A stretch of DNA of 64,000 nucleotides from Paraburkholderia ribeironis (GTDB lineage: Bacteria; Pseudomonadota; Gammaproteobacteria; Burkholderiales; Burkholderiaceae), in NCBI RefSeq assembly GCF_900019265.1, contig NZ_CYGX02000019.1:175187-239186 (forward strand). Reading direction: 5' to 3'. This document shows positions 57,149 to 64,000 of the stretch, one piece after another. Below the pieces are notes generated by a model. It had not been told where the DNA came from. It saw only the letters and a list, made by a program, of their open reading frames with translations, and ran no database searches. The position numbers were made by a program, and so were the translations under genes. Each line of letters opens with the position of its first letter. Within the stretch, counting starts at the first letter, position 1.

Positions 57149-58315
57149 TCAATGCACCCCACCCGCCGCTATCGCCTCGCCATACACCGACGCGACCCGC
57201 TTCGCGATCACCGAGTTATCGAAGTTCTCACGCGCGTAACGCCGGCACGCCTGCGCGTCCGGCAACTTCAAGGTGCCCTTCAGCGCGCTGGCGAGACCAT
57301 CCGCGATCGCCTTCGCACCCGTCTGCGGCAGCACCAGATCCGGCGACAGGCCCGCCACCGCTTCCGGCAGTCCACCCACCGGTGTCACCAGCACCGGCGT
57401 GCCCGAGGCGAGCGATTCGACCGTGATCAGCCCGAAGCCTTCCAACGCGACGGTCGGCACGACGCTGAGGTTCGCCGCACGGTACAGCGCCGCCAGATGC
57501 TGATCGGGCACGAAGCCGAGCAGCTTGACGTTGTCGTCGAGGCCGGCCTCGCTGATGCGCGCCTGCAATTCAGCTTCGAGCCGCCCCTTGCCCGCGATCA
57601 GCAGCAACACGTCGGGCGCGCAGCGCTTCACCAGCTTCACCGCGTCGATCAGATCCTCGAGACCCATGCGGCGCACGAGGCGCCGCACCGCCAGCACGAT
57701 CGGCCGGTCCTGCGGCAGTTGCAGCTTCAGACGCGCCTCGGCCGGCGTGATCGGCAGATTGAACTGCTCGACGTCGACGCAACCGGGCACCACGCGCACG
57801 CGCTCCGGCGCAATCCGGTAGCGCGACGTCAAGATCTTGCCGAATGCCTCCGACAGCACGATCAGCCGCGACGAGCGCGCATACACCGACTGCTCCAGAT
57901 AGTGCTTGGCGCGCTGGCCGAGCGAATCGGCGCCTTCGACGTGGCTCTCGTCGGCCCACGGTCCCTGAAAATGCGAGACCTGCGGAATACCGCGCGTCAC
58001 GTCCAGGCCCGGGAACGTGTACAGCGCGAAGTGCGACGAAATCACGTCCGGGCGCGCCGTGCTGATTTCGTGGCGCAGCGCGCGGCGTGCCGCCATCAGC
58101 CGCAACGGCAGCGATTGCGCGGCCGGACCGAAGCCGTTGATCGCACCGTTCGTATCGGCGGCCACTTTCGGCGAGCCCGCCACCACGCCGCGAACCGCGA
58201 CGCCCGCGCCCGGCAGCGCGCCGACCAGAGAGTAGTACATGCGGTCAAGGCCGCCCGCACGCTCAGGAAACCAGTGCATCCCGATCTGCAGCGATTTGAT
58301 TGAACTCGTCGTCAT
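57149..58315 (-). CDS. bceK: GT4 glycosyltransferase (bceK position)
   Basis: A 388-residue cytoplasmic GT-B enzyme. LQIGMHWFPERAGGLDRMYY is the acceptor-side N-terminus, with VRRLVRRMGLEDLIDAVKLV and VALEGFGLITVESLASGTPV giving the nucleotide-sugar EX7E site. It follows bceJ in the leftward cluster with a gap of 119 bases. The ATG at 58313-58315 is preceded by AGGGGC. It should add one sugar of the repeat unit; the donor is unknown. The name rests on gene order. Confidence 0.87.
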   Translation of the reverse strand: MTTSSIKSLQIGMHWFPERAGGLDRMYYSLVGALPGAGVAVRGVVAGSPKVAADTNGAINGFGPAAQSLPLRLMAARRALRHEISTARPDVISSHFALYTFPGLDVTRGIPQVSHFQGPWADESHVEGADSLGQRAKHYLEQSVYARSSRLIVLSEAFGKILTSRYRIAPERVRVVPGCVDVEQFNLPITPAEARLKLQLPQDRPIVLAVRRLVRRMGLEDLIDAVKLVKRCAPDVLLLIAGKGRLEAELQARISEAGLDDNVKLLGFVPDQHLAALYRAANLSVVPTVALEGFGLITVESLASGTPVLVTPVGGLPEAVAGLSPDLVLPQTGAKAIADGLASALKGTLKLPDAQACRRYARENFDNSVIAKRVASVYGEAIAAGGVH

Positions 58316-58434
58316 GGTTGTTGCCCCTGTGCGTTCTGTGAGTAATGTTGGTGCTGTGCTGTGGGTCCTGCATGCACCGCTTGCACCGCGCGAAGCGGCC
58401 AACGCGGTGCCACGCCGCGCCATGCGCGACGCCG

Positions 58435-59664
58435 TCATTCCGCGCTCTTCTGTCCGGCCAGCACATTCAGCGTCAGCGCGTCGGATTTCCCAACCACCGA
58501 CGCTTCCGCGTCGCTGCGCCGCCGAGTCTCCTGCTGCCCGGCCAGTTGCCTGTACAGCGCGATGTATTGCGCGGCCATTCGCGCCCAGCCGAAGCTGGTC
58601 GCCAGCTGGCTCGCGGCGGCGCCCATCGCGCGGCGCGCGTCGTCGTCGCCGGCGAGGTGCGCGACCGCGCCTGCCAACGCTTGCGGATCGTCTGGATCGT
58701 CGAGCACGATCCCGCAATCGGGCGTGATGATCTCGGCGCCGCCCGCGGTGCGCGCCGTGACCACAGGCAGCCCGGCCGCCATCGCTTCGAGCAGCGACAG
58801 GCTCATTGCTTCGTAGCGCGAAGGAAAAACGAACGCGTCGACCGAATGCATCAGCACTGGCATCTCCTTCACCAGCCCGAGAAAATGCACGCGATGCGCG
58901 ATGCCCAGCGCCTTCGCCTCGTCCGGATACGGGCTGCCCGGCAGGAAGCCGGCCACGGCGATCTGCACATGCTCGGGCAGATGCTTGAGCGCGGCCAGCA
59001 CGGTGCCGAGATTCTTGCGCGGCGTGCGCAGGTCGCCGACGAACAGCATCAGGAACGCATCCTTCGGTAGTCCGAACTTCTCGCGATTTCCCGTGGCCGC
59101 CGCGAAGCCTTGCGTGTCGACGCCGTTGTAGATCACATCGACCCGGTTATCCGGCGTCAGTCCGATCGCGCGGATTTCGTCGGCGACCTTTTGCGAGACC
59201 GCCGTGATGACCTTCGAGCGCCGGTAGGCCCAGCGTTCGAGCAGCGCGTTGCAGCGCGTATACACCGACTGATACGCGGACCACATGCCTTTGCTGAAAC
59301 CGAACGGGTAGTACTTGCTGCCGAACCAGCCGCTATGCACGAAGTGCGACGTGTTGACGTCGGCGGGCATCCACGTGATGAAGCCGTTCACGTGCAGCAC
59401 GTCGTAGTCGCGCCGATGCGCGCGCAGCCACAGCGCACTGCGCAACGCGAACACCTGCTGGCGCAGCAGATTGGTGGGCCACCAGCGACCGATTTTCACC
59501 GGTACCCAGCGGACGTTCGGATGGGTCAGCAGAGCCGGCGCGACGTGCGATGCGACCAGCGTGACGCCGATGTTCTCGTCGAGCGCGGCGCGCGCAATTT
59601 CGAGGTTGACACGGCCCTGGCCGTCGTTCTGGCGCACTACGTGCGTGACAATGGCGACTCTCAA
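58435..59664 (-). CDS. bceJ: GT4 glycosyltransferase (bceJ position)
   Basis: A 409-residue GT-B enzyme starting MRVAIVTHVVRQNDGQGRVN. LMLFVGDLRTPRKNLGTVLA and SRYEAMSLSLLEAMAAGLPV show the GT4 donor-binding fold with the EX7E pair. It overlaps the polymerase gene by four bases (ATGA), indicating an operon. Confidence 0.9.
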   Translation of the reverse strand: MRVAIVTHVVRQNDGQGRVNLEIARAALDENIGVTLVASHVAPALLTHPNVRWVPVKIGRWWPTNLLRQQVFALRSALWLRAHRRDYDVLHVNGFITWMPADVNTSHFVHSGWFGSKYYPFGFSKGMWSAYQSVYTRCNALLERWAYRRSKVITAVSQKVADEIRAIGLTPDNRVDVIYNGVDTQGFAAATGNREKFGLPKDAFLMLFVGDLRTPRKNLGTVLAALKHLPEHVQIAVAGFLPGSPYPDEAKALGIAHRVHFLGLVKEMPVLMHSVDAFVFPSRYEAMSLSLLEAMAAGLPVVTARTAGGAEIITPDCGIVLDDPDDPQALAGAVAHLAGDDDARRAMGAAASQLATSFGWARMAAQYIALYRQLAGQQETRRRSDAEASVVGKSDALTLNVLAGQKSAE

Positions 59665-61136
59665 TCAGTGCCTCCGTGGATAGATAGCGTGCGTCGTCGG
59701 TTCATCTTTTCGTAATGGACCGCGGAAAGGATCGAAAAAACACTCATGAAAAGCAGCAGTCCGCCGGTGCCGACCAGCGAATTGGTGAACACCAGCATGG
59801 CGAAGGTCGCGAGGCTGAGGCTCAGGCAAGCGGACACGAACTTGTCGTGGCGCAATCTGAACGACGCGAGCACGGCGCGCGTGAGCAGCCAGACGATGCC
59901 GGACATGTAGAGCAGCGTGCCGGGCCAGCCGAGCACGAACGGGATGTTCATCACGCCGCTGTCGAAGTTGCCGTACTGGCCGAGCTGGCCGCCGTCGTTC
60001 GACAGCTTGGTCGAGGTGCCGGTCGCGCCCATGCCTTCGCCGGACACGTCGGTGAAGGCGGTCTTCGCGAAATTGGCGTAGAACTCGTTGCGCGCGGCGT
60101 AGCTCTGGTCGTCGTTCAGGTTGACGATGGTGTTCAGACGCGCCTGCATCCGCTCGGCCACCGGGCCAACCGCCAGCAGCGGCACACAGAGCCCCGCGAG
60201 CAGCACCGCGCTGCCGACGATGCGCACCCGCACCCGGTTGTTCGACTTGACCAGCTGGATCAGCAGCGCGATCACCCAGCCGCCCCAGGTCGAGCGCACG
60301 AGGCTCAACGCGAACGAGAAGAAGCCCAGCGCCGCGGCGATCCAGCGCACGCGGTGGGTGGCCGCCATCACGAAGACCATCGCGCCCATCATCGCGAACG
60401 CGAACGGGCCCGACGAATTCATCGTGCTGAACACGCGCACGCCCATCGGCACGGGGTCGCCTTGCGAGTTCATCTGCGAGCCGAGCATCCACAGCGCGTC
60501 CCACGACGGCATGATGAAGAACTGGACCAGCCCGTAGGCGCCCATCACCAGCATGCCCCAGATAAAGGTGTTGACGATAGTGTCGCGATACTGCGGATAC
60601 TGGCGCGTGTGCGCCATGATATGAAAACCGATCAGGATCGGGTACAGCCAGTTGGCGAGGTCGTAGGTGGCCGCGAGCGGCCCGCTCGACATCACGCCGA
60701 CGAGGAACGCATACACGAGACCGAGCAGGATCAGCAGCACCGGCAGACCGCGCCGCTGCGCGAGCAGCTTGTAGTAGCGCAGCAGCGACAGCGCGCTGAT
60801 CATCGTGACCGCGAGTGGCGCGACCTGGATCAGGCTGGTCGGCGTAAACGAGCCTTTGGACCAGTCGGCCAGACGCCGCACTTCCGGGCTCAGGAACCAC
60901 AGCCACCACATGAAGCCGATATAGCGTGCAGGACTCCTGAAGTACAGCCACAGGCCCGTCAGGATCGCCAGCACCGGAAACGCGAGCGTCAGCACGGTGC
61001 CTTGGTGCGCCGCGATCAGCGCGGCCGTGACCAGCCACAGCAGCAGCGGCGGCAGCCATTCCTGCGGCCCGCCGGAGACCACCCGCGCCGCGCCGTTGTG
61101 GGCGGCGGCCGTGCCGGCTCGCGGAAGCGTCGACAT
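59661..61136 (-). CDS. bceI: Wzy-type polysaccharide polymerase (bceI position)
   Basis: A 491-residue inner-membrane protein with about 11-12 hydrophobic segments, related to the O-antigen ligase/polymerase (Wzy_C) group. A long periplasmic loop around residues 330-400 (NLNDDQSYAARNEFYANFA, GEGMGATGTSTKLSNDGGQL) is typical of polymerases. It would join repeat units at the periplasmic side. It lies three bases after bceH and overlaps bceJ by four. Confidence 0.85.
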   Translation of the reverse strand: MSTLPRAGTAAAHNGAARVVSGGPQEWLPPLLLWLVTAALIAAHQGTVLTLAFPVLAILTGLWLYFRSPARYIGFMWWLWFLSPEVRRLADWSKGSFTPTSLIQVAPLAVTMISALSLLRYYKLLAQRRGLPVLLILLGLVYAFLVGVMSSGPLAATYDLANWLYPILIGFHIMAHTRQYPQYRDTIVNTFIWGMLVMGAYGLVQFFIMPSWDALWMLGSQMNSQGDPVPMGVRVFSTMNSSGPFAFAMMGAMVFVMAATHRVRWIAAALGFFSFALSLVRSTWGGWVIALLIQLVKSNNRVRVRIVGSAVLLAGLCVPLLAVGPVAERMQARLNTIVNLNDDQSYAARNEFYANFAKTAFTDVSGEGMGATGTSTKLSNDGGQLGQYGNFDSGVMNIPFVLGWPGTLLYMSGIVWLLTRAVLASFRLRHDKFVSACLSLSLATFAMLVFTNSLVGTGGLLLFMSVFSILSAVHYEKMNRRRTLSIHGGTD

Positions 61137-61139
61137 CGC

Positions 61140-62345
61140 TCAGAGACCTCCGCGTGATTCGCGCGCCGCGCCATGCCGGCTCTGTGCCTGCTGCGGGGCG
61201 CGAGATTGCGGGTGCGGCTGGGCGTGCGCTTGCATGTGTGGTTGCATGTGCGCTTGCGCATGGGCGCGCGCACGCAGCATCTCCTCGGTGATGCGCACGT
61301 GCTGCATCGCGTAGTGCTGCGTGGTCAGATCGCGCGACAGCAGGCCGGCGGCAGCCGCCTGCGCCTGGCGCAATCCTTGCGCAGGCGTGGCGGCGAGCCG
61401 GTCGGCCGCTGCACGCAACGCCTGCGGATCGAACGGCGGGACATACGCCGCCTCGTCGGCCGGAAAATAGTCCTGCAACGCGCCGACATTCGTCACCACC
61501 ATCGGTTTGCCGACCGCCGCCGCTTCGAGCATCACGGTAATGCCCGACGCGTGCGAGTTCGGTCGCAACGGCACGACGATCACGTCGGCCCAGTCATACA
61601 GCTCGTGCTGCTTCCTGATCCCCGAGAACAACGCGATTTCGACGTTCGGCGCACGCAACGACGCGGGAATCCGGCGCCGTGTCGCGAGCTTCACGGTGTA
61701 GCGCGAATCGTTGCCGAACGCCTTGATGAGCGTCTCCCAATCGCGGTCGCGGTCGTTGCCGATCGCGGCGATGCGCAGCGGCGTGTGCGGCGTCCATTGC
61801 GTCGGCGCCTTGACGGGAAAGTCGCGCGTGTTCAGGCCGTACAGCAGCTCACGCGCTTCGCGATCGAAATAGCGCTGGCATAGCCTCGCGTTCTCGCTGG
61901 CGAGCGTGGTCAGCTGATCGGCGCGCGTCATCAGCTTGCTATACAACCACTTGCGCAGGACTCCATATGAAGGCCACTTGTCGAGCAGCCACACGCTTTG
62001 CGCGAGCAGGAGCGGCGCTGCCCCCACGCCTGCCTTGCGCCCGCACAGCAGCAGCATCAGCGCGGCGGACAGCCACTCCTGCTCGGTGTGCGTCCAGACC
62101 ACGTCCGAGCGCAGCATGTCGGCGCGGTTGCGCCACGTGTGAACGATGTCGAACCCGAGCCACGCCTTCAGCGCGCGGCGCACGAGCCGCACCGGTTTCG
62201 CTTCGCGTGCGTCCTGCGAATAGGTCAGCGTGAACGCGTCGGACTCGGCATGGTGATAGCCATACAGGCAACCGATGTCGTCGCCCTGCCGGTAAAAGCG
62301 CGGGTCCGCGCCGTAAAACAGATGAACGTGAACTTTCGTACTCAT
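61140..62345 (-). CDS. bceH: Glycosyltransferase with His/Gln-rich tail (bceH position)
   Basis: A 401-residue GT-B enzyme starting MSTKVHVHLFYGADPRFYRQ. LRIAAIGNDRDRDWETLIKA and ASGITVMLEAAAVGKPMVVT mark the donor domain. The last 45 residues are low complexity (AHAQAHMQPHMQAHAQPHPQ), His, Gln and Pro rich, which is not part of the fold and might bind metal. Its 79-base gap to bceG and three-base gap to bceI place it in the operon. Confidence 0.85.
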   Translation of the reverse strand: MSTKVHVHLFYGADPRFYRQGDDIGCLYGYHHAESDAFTLTYSQDAREAKPVRLVRRALKAWLGFDIVHTWRNRADMLRSDVVWTHTEQEWLSAALMLLLCGRKAGVGAAPLLLAQSVWLLDKWPSYGVLRKWLYSKLMTRADQLTTLASENARLCQRYFDREARELLYGLNTRDFPVKAPTQWTPHTPLRIAAIGNDRDRDWETLIKAFGNDSRYTVKLATRRRIPASLRAPNVEIALFSGIRKQHELYDWADVIVVPLRPNSHASGITVMLEAAAVGKPMVVTNVGALQDYFPADEAAYVPPFDPQALRAAADRLAATPAQGLRQAQAAAAGLLSRDLTTQHYAMQHVRITEEMLRARAHAQAHMQPHMQAHAQPHPQSRAPQQAQSRHGAARESRGGL

Positions 62346-62423
62346 GCAGACACTCCGCTCTGCCGGTGGAAAGAGGCATCGGCGGCCCTGGCGGGGCCGT
62401 GCGCCGATGCGCGAACGCTGGAC

Positions 62424-63356
62424 TCACGCGGTCCGGGACAGCGCGCGACGCGCCTCGTGCGCGCCGCTGCGCACCGCGCGCCAGCGCGACAGCTGCAGGC
62501 CCGCCTGCTTCGACAGCAGTGCGAGCGCCGCATGGGTGAGCCCCGGATAGAGCCGGGTGCCGACCAGCGTCCACCACCACCACGCGGTTTCGCGGCGCAG
62601 CGGCGGCAACTGGTCGCGCAGGATCAGATGGAAGTTGAACGCGGCGTTGCGCAACGCCGCCATGGTTTGCGCGTCGCGGCGGTCCTCGTCGAAACGCTCG
62701 GCGGGAAAGTGATCGACCGCGACGCTCGGGTCGTACATCAGTTTCCAGCCGGCGTTTTTCACCGCGAGGCTGAAGGCCATGTCGTTATGGACCTGGGCGC
62801 CCGCGCCGCGCAAGCGCGCATCGAAGCGGATGGTGCGCACCGCGTCGCGCCGGTAGCTCATGTTGGCGCCCTTGAGGATATCGACTTCGCGCACGCGCCC
62901 GACCCCGAGATGGTGATTGCCGATGATCTTGCCGTGCGTGGTGACCTTGCCCACCAGCGGCCGCTCGCCGTCCAGCACGCGGCCCTTCTCGTGCACCCAG
63001 TCGCGCCCGCCGAGCGCGCCCAGGCGCGCGTCGCCAGCGAATGCGGCGGCGATCCGTTCGACCCAGTCGACGTGCGGCGCGGCGTCGTCGTCGGTGATCG
63101 CGATCACGTCGCCGTTGGCGGCGTCGAGGCCGCGGTTGAGCGCCGCGACCTGGCCCGGCACCTCGACCAGCGCCACGGTGAGCGGCAGCTTGCCCGGCAC
63201 GGCCGCATCGCGCAGACAGGTGTGGGTCGCGTCGTCATCGGCGCGCGCCACCACCACCACTTCGTCCGGCGCGCGTGTCTGCCGTTGCAGCGCCGCGAGG
63301 CAGCGCACCAGGTCGGCTGGGCGGCGGTAGGTTGGAATCAGTACCGTCACTTTCAT
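62424..63356 (-). CDS. bceG: GT2-family glycosyltransferase (bceG position)
   Basis: A 310-residue GT-A fold enzyme: VTVLIPTYRRPADLVRCLAA at the N-terminus, the DXD-like metal site AITDDDAAPHVDWVERI, then KGANMSYRRDAVRTIRFDAR. It has no clear membrane segment except a weak C-terminal helix. It would transfer a single sugar from a nucleotide donor. It lies 68 bases after bceF. Confidence 0.88.
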   Translation of the reverse strand: MKVTVLIPTYRRPADLVRCLAALQRQTRAPDEVVVVARADDDATHTCLRDAAVPGKLPLTVALVEVPGQVAALNRGLDAANGDVIAITDDDAAPHVDWVERIAAAFAGDARLGALGGRDWVHEKGRVLDGERPLVGKVTTHGKIIGNHHLGVGRVREVDILKGANMSYRRDAVRTIRFDARLRGAGAQVHNDMAFSLAVKNAGWKLMYDPSVAVDHFPAERFDEDRRDAQTMAALRNAAFNFHLILRDQLPPLRRETAWWWWTLVGTRLYPGLTHAALALLSKQAGLQLSRWRAVRSGAHEARRALSRTA

Positions 63357-63424
63357 CGTGATGTCCTTGGGTTTGCTCGTTGCGCGAGGCTCCGGGCGCG
63401 CGGCGCCCAGAGCCCGGATCAGGA

Positions 63425-64000
63425 TCAGGTGCTCAGGTATTCGTGCACCAACGCGTAGCCGCGGTTGTAGCCGCCGCGCGAGCGCGCCGCCATGCCGTTG
63501 AAGATGCCGCCCTGCACGTGCACGCCGGCCGCGCGCAGCCGCTTGAGCGCATCGGTGATCTCGCCTTCGCTGTGCATGCCCGAGCGCATCACAAAGAAGG
63601 TCGAACCGGCATACGCACCGATGATCGACGCGTCGGTCACCGCGAGCACCGGCGGCGTGTCGATCAGAATCACGTCGTAGCGCCGCGCGAGTCCGTCGAG
63701 GTATTGCGGCAGACGCGGCGACATCAACAGCTCAGACGGATTGGGCGGACGGCGGCCGCACGAGATGAAGCTCAGGCCTTCGACGCTCGAGCCGCGGATC
63801 GCCTCTTCAAGCGAAATCTGGCCGCTCAGCAATTCGGACAGACCGTTGTCCTGCACGCCGCCGAGGTAGCGTTCGAGCACGCCGCGCCGCATGTCGCCGT
63901 CGATCAGCAGCACGCGCTTGCCCGAATGCGCGAGCAGCATCGCGAGGTTGACGGCGAGGAAGCTCTTGCCGACGCCGGCCATCGGGCCCGTCAGCATGAC
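63425..64000 (-). CDS. bceF: Bacterial tyrosine kinase/EPS chain-length regulator, C-terminal part (bceF)
   Basis: The last 191 codons of a Wzc-like autokinase, cut by the window end. Walker A GPMAGVGKSFLAVNLA, Walker A-prime VLLIDGDMRRG and Walker B VILIDTPP are visible, and the tail SRGGYNRGYALVHEYLST carries the Tyr residues that are autophosphorylated. The protein should begin outside the window with two membrane helices and a Wzz domain. It controls polymer length and export together with BceD and BceE, which would lie beyond 64000. Confidence 0.9.
   Translation of the reverse strand, partial: VMLTGPMAGVGKSFLAVNLAMLLAHSGKRVLLIDGDMRRGVLERYLGGVQDNGLSELLSGQISLEEAIRGSSVEGLSFISCGRRPPNPSELLMSPRLPQYLDGLARRYDVILIDTPPVLAVTDASIIGAYAGSTFFVMRSGMHSEGEITDALKRLRAAGVHVQGGIFNGMAARSRGGYNRGYALVHEYLST

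Noticed and set aside
59715-61157. Open frame of 480 codons antisense to the polymerase gene
   Set aside because: Arg/His/Gln-rich shadow of bceI.

Overview
The window is high-GC DNA that looks like a Burkholderiales chromosome, most likely Paraburkholderia or a close relative. The evidence is FabV, a general porin, a fused assimilatory nitrate reductase/flavoreductase, malate synthase G and a cepacian-type (bce) exopolysaccharide cluster in one locus. The species call is inference from gene content and codon style only.

Layout. 1-7500: a MarR regulator cut by the window edge, a small lipoprotein, an MFS permease, a class A penicillin-binding protein with an Ala/Ser repeat tail, triclosan-insensitive enoyl reductase FabV and a Rap1a-like small secreted protein. 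7677-8300: a glutathione S-transferase. 8301-16563 is a less compact accessory stretch: an LpxL-type acyltransferase, a two-gene unit made of an M64-type metallopeptidase with a predicted seven-bladed propeller plus an unknown partner, a decayed DMT transporter, an ISAs1-type transposase remnant, a LuxR regulator, an unknown membrane-anchored protein and a frameshifted small secreted protein.

16564-19000: a LysR regulator divergent from trans-aconitate methyltransferase (tam), and a small unknown protein. 19025-27767: an aromatic-amine utilisation block with porin, APC permease, AraC regulator, copper amine oxidase, an unknown membrane protein and phenylacetaldehyde-type dehydrogenase. 27895-28705: an ArsR/SRPBCC pair.

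28913-39182: nitrate assimilation. nirB-nirD-nasA(fusion)-narK run leftward and a siroheme methyltransferase (cobA type) runs rightward. The 675-bp divergent region holds two predicted sigma-54 promoters, two GCAC-N7-GTGC NtrC-type sites 21 bp apart, and one terminator-like leader hairpin on each side sharing the same stem sequence. 39214-43451: a MOSC protein, a decayed glcF, glcG and glcB (malate synthase G), i.e. the remnant of a glc operon.

43703-64000: a cepacian-type EPS cluster. It holds galU (bceT), an acyltransferase (bceS), a double-domain glycosyltransferase (bceR), a flippase (bceQ), a secreted NHL/beta-propeller protein, an acyltransferase (bceO), an SGNH hydrolase, GDP-mannose 4,6-dehydratase (bceN), glycosyltransferases bceK, bceJ, bceH and bceG, polymerase bceI, and the C-terminal part of tyrosine kinase bceF. 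Together they would make activated sugars, assemble and acylate a lipid-linked repeat unit, flip it, and polymerise it under BceF control. No tRNA, rRNA, CRISPR array or intact insertion sequence was seen.
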